Shown here: in pieces, positions 51,425 to 60,212 of the stretch
Position numbering within the stretch: the first letter of the stretch is position 1
How the letters are laid out: the number at the start of each line of letters is the position of its first letter
DNA from: Bacillota bacterium
GTDB taxonomy: Bacteria; Bacillota; UBA994; UBA5500
Length of the DNA: 64,000 nt
Reading direction: 5' to 3'
Assembly: GCA_023436245.1 (NCBI GenBank)
Contig: JAEZJZ010000102.1
Span: 3,288-67,287 of the forward strand
The notes under the pieces: generated by a model
What the model was told of the DNA's origin: nothing
The model's input: the letters and a program-made list of their open reading frames with translations, nothing else
Database searches by the model: none
Translations under genes and position numbers: made by a program

Positions 51425-52355
51425 ACATCCCTATGTGCATGCCGTGTCTCTCAGTGAGCAGAAGGGTACGGTGAAGGTGCCGCAACCCGCAGTTGAGCTG
51501 GTGGTTGGTCACGGCATTAAGGGCGATGCCCATGCCGGCAAGTGGCATCGGCAGGTCAGTTTATTGGGCTGGGAAAGCATCGCCAAGATGCAGGCGCTGA
51601 AAGCCCCAGTTGATTCGGGCAGCTTTGCCGAGAATATCACCACTGTGGGGTTGGTGCTCTATCAGTTGCCCATCGGTACAGTACTCGCCATCGGTCAGTC
51701 GGCGCTCTTGCGTGTCACCCAAATCGGTAAGGAGTGCCACCAAGGCTGCGCCATCCGGCAGCTGACCGGGGACTGTGTGATGCCGCGGGAAGGGATCTTT
51801 GCCGAGGTGCTGGTTGGCGGCGCCATTCAGCCCGGTGATGCCATCACCGTCTGGCCGTTGGCCAAGGCTGGGGTGGTGACGATGAGTGATCGCGGCTTCC
51901 GGGGAGAACGCGCCGACACCTGTGGCCCGCTGATTGCCGAGTGGTTGAGGCAGCGCGGGTTCTCCGTGCAGAGTGAGCTAGTTCCTGACGAACAGGATGC
52001 GATCGTGCCTTGCCTGACCAAGCTGGTGGACGAGAATCGGGTCAACCTGATTCTGACCACTGGGGGGACCGGTTTTGGGCCACGCGACGTCACCCCCGAG
52101 GCTACGCTCAGGGTGCTCGACCGCCAAGCGTCTGGACTGGCAGAGGGGCTGCGTTATTTCGGTTTGCAGAAGACGCCGCGCGCCATGCTCTCCCGGGCAG
52201 TCGCCGGATTGCGCCAGCAGACCCTGATCATCAACCTGCCGGGCAGCCCTAAGGCCGTTGGCGAGTATTTGGAGGTTCTGAATCAGATATTGCCACACGC
52301 CCTGCAGATTTCTGAGGGGCAGCAGATGGATTGCGCAAACATGGATCTAAGATAG
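51417..52355 (+). CDS. MOSC domain - MoaB/MogA fusion protein
   Basis: 312 residues with two domains. Residues 1-150 are a MOSC domain (GHGIKGDAHAGKWHRQVSLL; RVTQIGKECHQGCAI, with the conserved Cys), which handles sulfur or cofactor delivery. Residues about 155-310 are a MoaB/MogA molybdopterin adenylyltransferase domain (VVTMSDRGFRGERADTCGPL; LILTTGGTGFGPRDVTPEAT; INLPGSPKAVGEYL). ATG at 51417 lies inside the end of moaC. The fusion is common in Clostridia. Last gene of the operon. moaD, moaE and mobA are not in the window. Confidence 0.92.
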   Translation: MSKHPYVHAVSLSEQKGTVKVPQPAVELVVGHGIKGDAHAGKWHRQVSLLGWESIAKMQALKAPVDSGSFAENITTVGLVLYQLPIGTVLAIGQSALLRVTQIGKECHQGCAIRQLTGDCVMPREGIFAEVLVGGAIQPGDAITVWPLAKAGVVTMSDRGFRGERADTCGPLIAEWLRQRGFSVQSELVPDEQDAIVPCLTKLVDENRVNLILTTGGTGFGPRDVTPEATLRVLDRQASGLAEGLRYFGLQKTPRAMLSRAVAGLRQQTLIINLPGSPKAVGEYLEVLNQILPHALQISEGQQMDCANMDLR

Positions 52356-52375
52356 CAGTAGATACGCAGTAGATC

Positions 52376-52411
52376 GAGCCGACTCAGCTTCACCGCTGAG
52401 TCGGCTCTTTT
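52376..52411 (+). terminator. Rho-independent terminator of the tup-moe-moa operon
   Basis: Perfect 13-bp stem GAGCCGACTCAGC/GCTGAGTCGGCTC with a 6-nt loop, then TTTT. Confidence 0.92.
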
Positions 52412-53259
52412 CGTCGTGAGTCAAGGGGACGGACCCCCGGGGGCACTGGGGACGGACCTTTTTGACCCACAGAAGTGGCGAAGTGAGCCGGACAACGTAT
52501 AGTGCCTGCCTTTACCTGCCGCGGCGTTCGGTCAGGCTGGTCGCGCCGCCACGCCCGTCTGCCACTTTGAGGGTAATGCAATGAGCTCGACTCGGCCGGG
52601 GTCCAGCGGCGCGCGGGCGCCGTTCCATATGCCTCCGGCGCTCGTTCCCTAGGCTCTGCAGAAACAACACATTCTAGAGCGTTTTCGAAGCATTGCCTTC
52701 ATGGAGCCTGAGAGGAGTTCCGGCTCAAACAGTTGCTGGACCTATTCCGGCCTCGCTCGCTCATTCGATTTGGGGCAGCCAACGCGTGGCTTGCGCGAAC
52801 AAGCCTGCCCTCCGGCGCTCTTGTTGAGGCTCACAATGGTCTGTCACGCCATTTCTCCCGGGCGGAGAAGGCTAATGCGCGACCCGGAGGATGTCATTCT
52901 GAGTTCAGCGAAGAATCTGTTCCGGTCTCCCCAATGCCCTGTGCGGAGTAAGTGTGAATAGCGCATGCGGAGGGCTTGCAGCCTAGCAACGCCTGCCGGA
53001 GGCCGATGGGACGGCGCCCGCGCGCCGTTTGCTGCCGCCCTTCCCCGACGAGCTCATACAGTAGATCGCCACGCCGTCGCGGCTTGTGCGCCTCACTCCG
53101 ACACTGGTGCTGCGCGTTTCGTCAAGTCGTTGCCCTCAGGTGTGCCCAAGAGTAGCGAAACCTCGGCAGAACGCACGTTCGGAGGCACAATATTCCGTCA
53201 ACTTTATCGAAAATCGTTGGCCTTCAGAGCAGGAGTTGGGTCGGGAAAGGAGAATATAG
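52412..53259. other. Gene-free region with mobile-element remnants
   Basis: No reading frame here resembles a protein. The start holds two copies of GGGGACGGACC (52425-52435 and 52448-52458), a motif often found next to REP-type transposase remnants. An inverted-repeat element follows (see 52607-53027), containing near 52890 a CATTCTGAGTTCAGCGAAGA stretch, which resembles a dispersed bacterial repeat. The rest appears to be degenerate spacer before the mraZ control region. Confidence 0.6.
52607..53027. mobile_element. MITE-like element with ~50-bp imperfect inverted repeats
   Basis: The left arm (52607-52660) reads CGGCGCGCGGGCGCCGT, then GCCTCCGGC and CTAGGCTCTGCA. The reverse complement of 52977-53027 reads CGGCGCGCGGGCGCCGT, GCCTCCGGC, CTAGGCTGCA in the same order with small indels. 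The 420-bp interior encodes nothing recognisable. This fits a transposase-less element or two inverted copies of a dispersed repeat. Target-site duplications were not found. Confidence 0.5.
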
Positions 53260-53299
53260 TGGGGTGAAGTGGGTCAAAGTGGGGCATTGTGGGGAGAAG
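53255..53299 (+). promoter_or_regulatory. MraZ operator: four TGGGN repeats at 10-bp period, with -10 element
   Basis: TGGGG at 53260, TGGGT at 53270, TGGGG at 53280 and TGGGG at 53290 recur exactly every 10 bp. MraZ is known to bind direct TGGGN repeats separated by 5 nt upstream of its own operon. A TATAGT -10 element (53255-53260) abuts the first repeat, so bound MraZ would cover the transcription start. The last repeat is 18 bp before the mraZ start codon. Confidence 0.85.
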
Positions 53300-53311
53300 G
53301 GAGGGTTCCTG

Positions 53312-53752
53312 GTGGCGAGTCTGCTGATTGGTGAATACCAACACAGCCTGGATGAAAAAGGGCGGCTGATCATTCCGTCACGTCTGCGCGATGGATTGGG
53401 TGAGCGCTTTGTCGTCACCAAGGGCCTGGACACTTGTCTGTTCGTATACCCGGAACCAGAATGGGACAGTCTAGAAGCCAAATTGCGTGCCTTGCCCTTG
53501 ACCTCTGCCGATGTGCGCTCCTTCGTCCGTCTGCTATTTGCTGGCGCGACTGTCTGTGAGCTGGATAAGCAAGGCCGGATTCACTTGCCCCCACATCTGC
53601 GTGATCACGCGCGCCTGGATCGCGATGCCGTCATTCTCGGCGTGGCCAATCGCGTGGAGATTTGGGACAAGTCGATCTGGTCTGTCTACAGCACACGCGC
53701 GGAAGCATCCTTTGAGAAGGTGGCCGAGAGTTTGGAAGGCCTGGGCATTTAG
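53312..53752 (+). CDS. mraZ: Transcriptional regulator MraZ
   Basis: 146 residues with two SpoVT/AbrB-like swapped-hairpin domains: GEYQHSLDEKGRLIIPSRLR in the first and GATVCELDKQGRIHLPPHLR in the second. It autoregulates the dcw operon by binding TGGGN repeats. GTG at 53312 with GAAGGGAGGG upstream is chosen; an in-frame start at 53264 lies within the operator and would add a nonfamily leader. Confidence 0.95.
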   Translation: MASLLIGEYQHSLDEKGRLIIPSRLRDGLGERFVVTKGLDTCLFVYPEPEWDSLEAKLRALPLTSADVRSFVRLLFAGATVCELDKQGRIHLPPHLRDHARLDRDAVILGVANRVEIWDKSIWSVYSTRAEASFEKVAESLEGLGI

Positions 53753-53776
53753 CGAACGAAAGAGGTGTCTGCTGCT

Positions 53777-54715
53777 TTGCCATTCACGCATCAGCCGGTA
53801 TTACTTACTCCTACACTGCAGTGGCTTGGACTGAGACCAGGTGACACAGTGCTGGACTGCACACTCGGCGGCGGCGGCCATACGCGTGCCATTTGGGAAC
53901 AACTAGGCGGACACGTGCGCTTGATCGCCATTGACCAAGATGAACAGGCCATCCGTAATGCCAAGCAGACACTGCCTAGCGAGATTACCGTAGTCCGCGA
54001 CAACTTTCGGAACCTGCACTCGGTGCTACTCTCCCTGGGTATCGAGCAGGTTGACAGGGTGTTGTTTGATCTAGGGGTTTCCTCTCCACAGTTGGATCAA
54101 GGAGACCGCGGCTTCAGCTACAATCATGACGCGCCGCTGGACATGCGCATGGATCAGCGTCAGGGCCAGTCTGCACACTCTTTAGTCAACCAACTCTCCG
54201 CCGATGAGTTGGCCAAGATCATCTGGGAATACGGCGAGGAGCGCTGGGCCAAGCGGATAGCTGAGTTCATCGTGACAGCCCGGGCCGAATCGGGCGGCAT
54301 CAACACCACGGGAGAGCTGGTCTCAGTGATCAAGCGGGCAGTCCCAGCGGGCGCCCGCAAGGACGGCCCCCATCCAGCCAAGCGAACTTTCCAGGCACTC
54401 CGTATCGCGCTGAACGGCGAGATGGAAGTCCTGCAGCCGGCGATTCTGCAGGCGATTGAGGTCCTGCGGCCACAAGGAAGAATCGCTGTGATTACCTTTC
54501 ACTCCCTGGAGGACAGGATTGTCAAGCAGACATTGCGGGAGGCCGAGCGGGGCTGCGTATGCCCGCCAAATCTTCCCGTCTGCATCTGTGGGCGTCAGCC
54601 CAAAGTCAAGGTGCTCACCAAGAAACCGGTGTTGCCCGACGAGTCAGAGGTTGCCCAGAACCCGCGTGCCCGTAGCGCCAAGCTGCGTGTGGCCGAAAAG
54701 TTGGACCAGTTCTAG
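53777..54715 (+). CDS. rsmH: 16S rRNA (cytosine-1402-N4)-methyltransferase
   Basis: About 312 residues, RsmH/MraW family, SAM-dependent. Motifs: HQPVLLTPTLQWL, DCTLGGGGHTRAIWE, FDLGVSSPQLD, RGFSYNHDAPLDMRMD and TFHSLEDRIVKQ. It methylates C1402 of 16S rRNA. TTG at 53777 preceded by AAAGAGGTG at proper spacing is preferred; GTG at 53765 is in frame but forms part of that site. Confidence 0.93.
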   Translation: MPFTHQPVLLTPTLQWLGLRPGDTVLDCTLGGGGHTRAIWEQLGGHVRLIAIDQDEQAIRNAKQTLPSEITVVRDNFRNLHSVLLSLGIEQVDRVLFDLGVSSPQLDQGDRGFSYNHDAPLDMRMDQRQGQSAHSLVNQLSADELAKIIWEYGEERWAKRIAEFIVTARAESGGINTTGELVSVIKRAVPAGARKDGPHPAKRTFQALRIALNGEMEVLQPAILQAIEVLRPQGRIAVITFHSLEDRIVKQTLREAERGCVCPPNLPVCICGRQPKVKVLTKKPVLPDESEVAQNPRARSAKLRVAEKLDQF

Positions 54716-54737
54716 TGAAAAGGGTAGGTGAATAAGC

Positions 54738-55121
54738 TTGTTAGTAGCCAAACAGCCTTTGTATCAACCGTCTGTTCCCACCCGGCAGGTGCGCCCGCGT
54801 CCGCAAAAACGCCCGCGGAACGCCCCCTTAGCCAAACAGGATAAGCTGATGATCGTAGCTGCCATCATTTTGCTGGGCGCTGTCACCATGGGTCTCGTCT
54901 GGAGATTTGCCCAGATCAATGACCTTGACTATCGCATCACCAAGTTGGAACAGCAGATCGGGAAGATACAGCAGGCAAATGCAGGGCTGACGGTCGAGTT
55001 GAAGCGGCTGAGTTCACCTAGCCAAATCGAAAGCAGAGCGATGCGCGAACTGGGGATGCAGTGGCCGACTAATCAACAGATTGTGAATGTGGCCACCGAT
55101 CTCGTCCCCGCGGAGCACTGA
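54738..55121 (+). CDS. ftsL: FtsL-like cell division protein
   Basis: 127 residues: basic cytoplasmic N-terminus (RQVRPRPQKRPRNAPLAKQD), one transmembrane helix (about 37-56, LMIVAAIILLGAVTMGLVW) and an extracytoplasmic coiled coil (ITKLEQQIGKIQQANAGLTV) ending in ELGMQWPTNQQI. Position between rsmH and the PBP gene identifies FtsL, a divisome scaffold. TTG at 54738 with GGGTAGGTG upstream. Confidence 0.85.
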   Translation: MLVAKQPLYQPSVPTRQVRPRPQKRPRNAPLAKQDKLMIVAAIILLGAVTMGLVWRFAQINDLDYRITKLEQQIGKIQQANAGLTVELKRLSSPSQIESRAMRELGMQWPTNQQIVNVATDLVPAEH

Positions 55122-55166
55122 ACACTGACATAAGGTTGGCTGTCGAACTCGGGGGGAGGAGCATGC

Positions 55167-57266
55167 ATGCCAACAAGGATGAATTCCCGCGTCAGGGCCG
55201 GGATAGCCTTGCTGTTGTTTCTAGCCTGTTTGTTGGCGCTTGACGTTCGTCTGGCTTGGCTCCAGTTGGTGAAGGGGCCGGAACTGGGCAACAAAGCGCT
55301 AGCGCAATGGATGCGGGAGATTCCCGTCGAACCCAAACGCGGCATTATTTACGATCGAAACGGTAACGAACTTGCCATTAGCGCCAGTGCCGACACTGTA
55401 GTTGCTATTCCTGCGCAGATAGAGGATGCTCAAGCTACAGCCAAGCAACTGGCGTCTATTTTATCTATGTCAGAATCCAAGGTCTACGAGGCGATCACCC
55501 GCAAGAAGGCCGCCGTCTATGTTGCGCGCAAGATCGACTCGGCGGTAGCTGCTGAGATTCGTGCTCTGACTCTGCCCGGCATCACATTCACCGAGGAAAG
55601 CCGTCGTTTCTATCCCTATGGGAACTTGGCATCTCAGGTGCTCGGGTTCGCCGGCGTGGATAGCCAAGGGCTCTACGGGTTGGAGTTGAAGTATGACGAG
55701 TATCTACGAGGTAAGGCTGGCTATCTGCAGTACCCAACCGACAGCAAGGGGCAGGAGGTACCCGACGGAACCCCCACCTACGTTCCGCCGGAACATGGGA
55801 ACAATCTGAAGCTGACAGTGGATGAAGTGATCCAGCACATCATCGAGCGAGAGCTGGATAACGCCATGGCCTTGCACAATGCGGAGGGCGCGCTGGCAAT
55901 CGTGATGGATCCGAACACGGGCGGCATCCTGGCCATGGCCAATCGCCCAGACTTCGATCCAAACAACTACATGGCGGCGGTCAATGCCAACGGCGGTAGT
56001 ACCAGTGTCTGGCTGAATGAGGCTATCTCCGGCGGTTTTGAGCCAGGATCCACCTTCAAGGTAGTCACAGCATCGGCCGGTCTGGAACTGGGCGTCGTCA
56101 CCGAGGACACTAAGTACTACGACAAGGGATACGAAATAGTAGCCGATCGTAGATTGCACTGTTGGAAACGGCAGGGCCACGGAGAGGAAACCTTCCGTCA
56201 GGTCATTCAGAATTCCTGTAATCCGGGGTTCATCAGCGTGGGCATGAAGATCGGGGCCGAACGGCTGACGCAGTACATCAGTCAGTTTGGCTTCGGCAAG
56301 AAGACCGGCATCGATCTGCCCGGCGAAGCTGTGGGCGTGATGTTCAGACAGGTGGGTCCAGTGGAGCTGGCAACCCTTTCATTCGGGCAAGGCCCCTCAG
56401 TCACGCCCATTCAGCAGGTAGTGGCCATGGCGGCTATCGCCAACGGCGGCAGTGTCCTGCAGCCGTATGTGGTCGACCAAGTGGTCGACCAGGAAGGCAA
56501 TGTCATCCTGCAAAATGAGACCAAAGTGCTCGGGCAGGCCGTCAAAGAGGAGACAACCGTGCGTATGCGCGACCTCTTGGAGAGCGTCGTCGCTGAAGGC
56601 GGCGGTCGCAATGCCTACATCCCTGGCTATCGCCTGGCAGGCAAGACTGGTACTGCTCAGGTGCCGAAGCCGGGCGGCGGTTACTATTCCAACAAGTATA
56701 TCGCATCTTTCATCGGGCTCGCCCCGGCAAACGATCCTAAAGTAGTCATATTCCTGGCCATCAAGGATCCAAAGGGTGAATACGGTTACTATGGGGCAAA
56801 CACTGCTGCACCTTCGGTGCGTAACATTGCCCAGGACATTCTCTATTATCTGGATGTGAGACCACAGGTGGACGCCACCGCTGCGCCGGCAGTTGTTCCA
56901 GTGGAGGTGCCGTCGCTGGTCGGTCTGTCTTCGGATGAAGCTTTGACCAGGTTGCACGACACCGGGCTGAACATTCGTCTGGACGGCCAAGGCCAGAAGA
57001 TTCTGGACCAGACGCCTAAGGCCGGGGTGAAGGTTGCGCCTGGATCCACCGTCATCGTTTACTTGGGGCAGCAAGCAGCCGAGCTGGGGCAACCGGTACA
57101 GGTTCCAGACGTGATTGGACTCTCGCTCCGGGACGCCAGTGTCAAGCTTTCTACCGTCAACCTGCAGATTCAGGCTGTCGGAGGAGGGGTAGCCTCCTCG
57201 CAATCACCAGTCGCGGGCACAACCGTGCCGGCCGGATCCATTGTCACTGTCAACTTTGTACCTTAA
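55167..57266 (+). CDS. spoVD: SpoVD/PBP2B-type penicillin-binding protein with two PASTA domains
   Basis: 699-residue class B transpeptidase. One N-terminal membrane anchor (about 10-28), dimerisation domain (RGIIYDRNGNELAIS), transpeptidase domain with active-site GSTFK (about residue 295), SCN (in IQNSCNPGF) and KTG (LAGKTGTAQ), then two PASTA domains (VEVPSLVGLSSDEALTRL; VQVPDVIGLSLRDASVKL). PASTA presence and spore-former context suggest SpoVD (cortex) or a merged division/spore role, since no second PBP gene is here. ATG at 55167 with GGGGGGAGGA upstream. Confidence 0.9.
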   Translation: MPTRMNSRVRAGIALLLFLACLLALDVRLAWLQLVKGPELGNKALAQWMREIPVEPKRGIIYDRNGNELAISASADTVVAIPAQIEDAQATAKQLASILSMSESKVYEAITRKKAAVYVARKIDSAVAAEIRALTLPGITFTEESRRFYPYGNLASQVLGFAGVDSQGLYGLELKYDEYLRGKAGYLQYPTDSKGQEVPDGTPTYVPPEHGNNLKLTVDEVIQHIIERELDNAMALHNAEGALAIVMDPNTGGILAMANRPDFDPNNYMAAVNANGGSTSVWLNEAISGGFEPGSTFKVVTASAGLELGVVTEDTKYYDKGYEIVADRRLHCWKRQGHGEETFRQVIQNSCNPGFISVGMKIGAERLTQYISQFGFGKKTGIDLPGEAVGVMFRQVGPVELATLSFGQGPSVTPIQQVVAMAAIANGGSVLQPYVVDQVVDQEGNVILQNETKVLGQAVKEETTVRMRDLLESVVAEGGGRNAYIPGYRLAGKTGTAQVPKPGGGYYSNKYIASFIGLAPANDPKVVIFLAIKDPKGEYGYYGANTAAPSVRNIAQDILYYLDVRPQVDATAAPAVVPVEVPSLVGLSSDEALTRLHDTGLNIRLDGQGQKILDQTPKAGVKVAPGSTVIVYLGQQAAELGQPVQVPDVIGLSLRDASVKLSTVNLQIQAVGGGVASSQSPVAGTTVPAGSIVTVNFVP

Positions 57267-57331
57267 CGGCACGAGAAAAATGGGCATCTAACCCGCAGGC
57301 GCGGGCGGTGCCCCAAAGGGGGATACTAGTG

Positions 57332-58831
57332 ATGCTGTTGGCAGAACTGGCTAAGTCCCTTGCGCCGTTACAGCAGTCGGGCAGCCTCGACCGCGAGATC
57401 ACCGGGATCGCCTATGACTCCCGGGAAGTGCAGCCCGGCTCTCTCTTTGTCGCTATACCAGGCTTTCATGTAGATGGACACAACTTTTTGGCCGCCGCCG
57501 CCCAGCAGGGCGCGGCAGCGGCCGTCATCTCCGCAGACGTACCTGTTCCGCCAGAGCTTTCGTGGTTCAAGGTAGCGGATACACGCAAGGCGCTCTCGCT
57601 ATTGGCTCAGACGTTCTTCGACTTTCCAGCAAAGAAGCTGCGGCTGGTTGGCGTGACCGGCACCAACGGCAAGACAACTACCACTTTGCTCCTGCACAGC
57701 ACGCTCGCTGCTGCTGGTCTCGGGGTGGGATTGATCGGCACTGTGAAGGTGCTGATTGGTCAGCAGGAGTACCCGGTGAAGCACACCACGCCCGAGGCCG
57801 CCGATCTCCAAGCCTATCTGGCTGAAATGGTCGCCATTGGATCAAGCTACGCAGTGATGGAGGTCTCTTCCCACGCGCTGTTCCTTGATCGCGTTGCCGG
57901 GCTGGAGTTTGATGTCGGGGTATTTACTAATCTTACCCAGGATCATCTTGACCTGCACGGCACGATGCAAGATTACCTGGAGGCGAAGGCCCGCCTGTTC
58001 ACGTCGCTTTCTTCTCAAGGTAAGCCGGGCAAAGCGGCTGTGTTGAACGCTGATGATCATTCGTTCCATTATCTAGCCAGTAGAACCAAGGTGCCGGTGC
58101 TGACTTATGGCATCAGCAATCTGGCTGACTTTCAGGCTAAGGATATCTCCTTCACTCGTGATGGCACCTGCTTCAGTTTAGCAGTGCGCGGGCACGTGCA
58201 GCGCCAGATATCGATCGTGACACCTGGGCTGTTTAGCGTCTATAATGCTCTAGCGGCAATTGCCGTTGCGACCAATGAAGGGCTGCCGCTGGCGCAGGTT
58301 GCTGATGCTTTGGCTGCAACACCGAGTGTGCCCGGCCGCTTTCAGCCGGTGCGAGCTGGACAGGAGTTTGACATCGTGGTCGATTACGCCCATACGCCGG
58401 ACGGTCTGGAAAACATCCTGCACACGGCGCGCCAGTTCGCTGCCGGGCGGGTGATGGTGGTCTTTGGCTGCGGCGGGGATCGCGACCGGCGCAAGCGGCC
58501 GATGATGGGCGATGTTGCTCATCGCCTGGCGGACTTGGCGATAGTGACCACAGACAATCCGCGTAGCGAGGACCCTCGACAGATTGCTGCCGACATTTTG
58601 CTCGGCATGACGGACCGTTCGCGCGTGCTAGTGCTGCTCGATCGGGCAGAGGCGATTAGCGCAGCGGTGCGGATGGCATTGCCCGGAGACGTGGTGGTCA
58701 TTGCCGGCAAGGGACATGAAACATACCAGATATTCCGCGATCGCACGATTCACTTTGACGATCGAGAAGTGGCTAAACAAGCGTTGGAGGCACTGAAAAG
58801 CGATGGAATGGAAATTAGGAGAGATTGCTAG
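57332..58831 (+). CDS. murE: UDP-MurNAc-tripeptide synthetase MurE (meso-DAP-adding type)
   Basis: 499 residues. N-terminal UDP-binding domain (ITGIAYDSREVQPGSLFVAI), ATP loop GVTGTNGKTTTTLL, central HTTPEAADLQAYLAEM and C-terminal TTDNPRSEDPRQIAADI. The DNPR motif is characteristic of meso-diaminopimelate-adding MurE. ATG at 57332 with AAAGGGGG upstream; an in-frame upstream start at 57308 lacks a site. Its 3' end overlaps murF by 29 bp. Confidence 0.95.
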   Translation: MLLAELAKSLAPLQQSGSLDREITGIAYDSREVQPGSLFVAIPGFHVDGHNFLAAAAQQGAAAAVISADVPVPPELSWFKVADTRKALSLLAQTFFDFPAKKLRLVGVTGTNGKTTTTLLLHSTLAAAGLGVGLIGTVKVLIGQQEYPVKHTTPEAADLQAYLAEMVAIGSSYAVMEVSSHALFLDRVAGLEFDVGVFTNLTQDHLDLHGTMQDYLEAKARLFTSLSSQGKPGKAAVLNADDHSFHYLASRTKVPVLTYGISNLADFQAKDISFTRDGTCFSLAVRGHVQRQISIVTPGLFSVYNALAAIAVATNEGLPLAQVADALAATPSVPGRFQPVRAGQEFDIVVDYAHTPDGLENILHTARQFAAGRVMVVFGCGGDRDRRKRPMMGDVAHRLADLAIVTTDNPRSEDPRQIAADILLGMTDRSRVLVLLDRAEAISAAVRMALPGDVVVIAGKGHETYQIFRDRTIHFDDREVAKQALEALKSDGMEIRRDC

Positions 58832-60212
58832 GCTGGCCGGGGGAGTAATCCTGGTCGGCGATCATGCGCTGATGTGCAGTGACCCGGTGTGGGATAGCCG
58901 CCGGGTCACTGCTGGCGCTATTTTTGTGCCCTTGCGCGGGGAAAACGCGGATGGGCATGCCTATCTGCACGACGCCTGGCGCCGTGGAGCTGTGGCCAGC
59001 TTTGTGCGCAGTGACTATACCGGAGCCATACCGGCTGGGATGGCGGTAGTTGAGGTGGTTGATCCGCTCATTGCCTTGCAGCAGTGGGCACGCGCTTACC
59101 TGCAGACGCTTCCCGCGAAGGTGGTGGCCGTGACCGGCAGCATCGGCAAGACCAGCACCAAGGAGATGATTGCCGCGATGCTCTCCACCCGTTACCGCGT
59201 CGGCAAGACCAAGGGCAATCTGAACACTGAGATGGGGTTGCCGCAGACTGTACTGCAGGCGACGCCCGATCTGGATGTGCTGGTCCTGGAGATGGGCATG
59301 CGCGGGCCGGGAGAGATTTTGGAGTTGACCAGCATTGCCCCGCCGGAGGTGGCAGTGATCACCAATGTCGGCGTGTCCCACATCGAACTGCTCGGAAGCC
59401 GAGAGAACATCGCGCGGGCTAAGGGTGAGATTCTCCAAGGAATGCATTCGGACGGGGTGGCCGTACTGAATGGCGATGACGAGCTGGTGACTGGGCAGGC
59501 TCGCAGAGCGCCAGGCCAAGTGATTTGGTTTGGGCAGAAACGACGTGACCGGGATGGCGCGCTCTGGGCCGACGAAGTGGCTGACAGCGGTGACAGCCTG
59601 CGGTTTGTTGTCCATTTCGGAGATAGCGCTCTGTCGGTATCAATTCCGTGGCCTGGCCAGCATAACCTGAACAATAGCCTGGCAGCCATGGCAGTTGGGT
59701 TGGCTCTGGGCATGTCCTTGCCGGAGTGCGTGCAGGGCCTGGCCAACTACCGGCCAGCCGACAATCGCCTCAACCTGCGCCAGACCCCTCGTGGTGTGCT
59801 GTTGATCGATGACACTTACAATGCCGGACCAGACTCGGTGCGGGCGGCACTGCAAGTGCTTGCCACTTACCCCAGAGGCGAGCGCCGCATCGCGGTGCTC
59901 GGCGACATGCTGGAACTCGGAGACCTAGCACCAGCGGCGCACGGTGAGGTCGGCAACGTGGTTGCCTCGCTGCATTTGGATGGACTGGTGACAGTGGGCG
60001 AGTTGGGAGCGCTGATCGCTCAGTCTGCTGCTGAAGCGGGGCTTCCGGCAGGCAGGATCGCCAGCTTCTCCGACAACGATGCGGTGATTGCCCACCTTGA
60101 ACAGTCGTTGCAGCCAGGGGACCTGGTGCTGGTCAAGGGTTCGCGCGGAATGCGCATGGAGGAAATTGTCTGGCACTTCATGGGAGATAGGGGGGCGGAG
60201 CATGACCATTGA
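58803..60212 (+). CDS. murF: UDP-MurNAc-tripeptide-D-Ala-D-Ala ligase MurF
   Basis: 469 residues with ATP loop AVTGSIGKTSTKEMIAAML (about 109-127), GNLNTEMGLPQTVLQ, LEMGMRGPGEI and LIDDTYNAGPDSVRAAL. It adds D-Ala-D-Ala to the wall precursor. ATG at 58803 lies inside murE; no good ribosome site is seen, consistent with translational coupling. Its end overlaps mraY by 11 bp. Confidence 0.95.
   Translation: MEWKLGEIARLAGGVILVGDHALMCSDPVWDSRRVTAGAIFVPLRGENADGHAYLHDAWRRGAVASFVRSDYTGAIPAGMAVVEVVDPLIALQQWARAYLQTLPAKVVAVTGSIGKTSTKEMIAAMLSTRYRVGKTKGNLNTEMGLPQTVLQATPDLDVLVLEMGMRGPGEILELTSIAPPEVAVITNVGVSHIELLGSRENIARAKGEILQGMHSDGVAVLNGDDELVTGQARRAPGQVIWFGQKRRDRDGALWADEVADSGDSLRFVVHFGDSALSVSIPWPGQHNLNNSLAAMAVGLALGMSLPECVQGLANYRPADNRLNLRQTPRGVLLIDDTYNAGPDSVRAALQVLATYPRGERRIAVLGDMLELGDLAPAAHGEVGNVVASLHLDGLVTVGELGALIAQSAAEAGLPAGRIASFSDNDAVIAHLEQSLQPGDLVLVKGSRGMRMEEIVWHFMGDRGAEHDH

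Noticed and set aside
52390..52581. REP-associated tyrosine transposase start
   Set aside because: GGGGACGGACC motifs and a vaguely similar N-terminal stretch are present, but the frame is broken and no catalytic HxH or Tyr motif follows.
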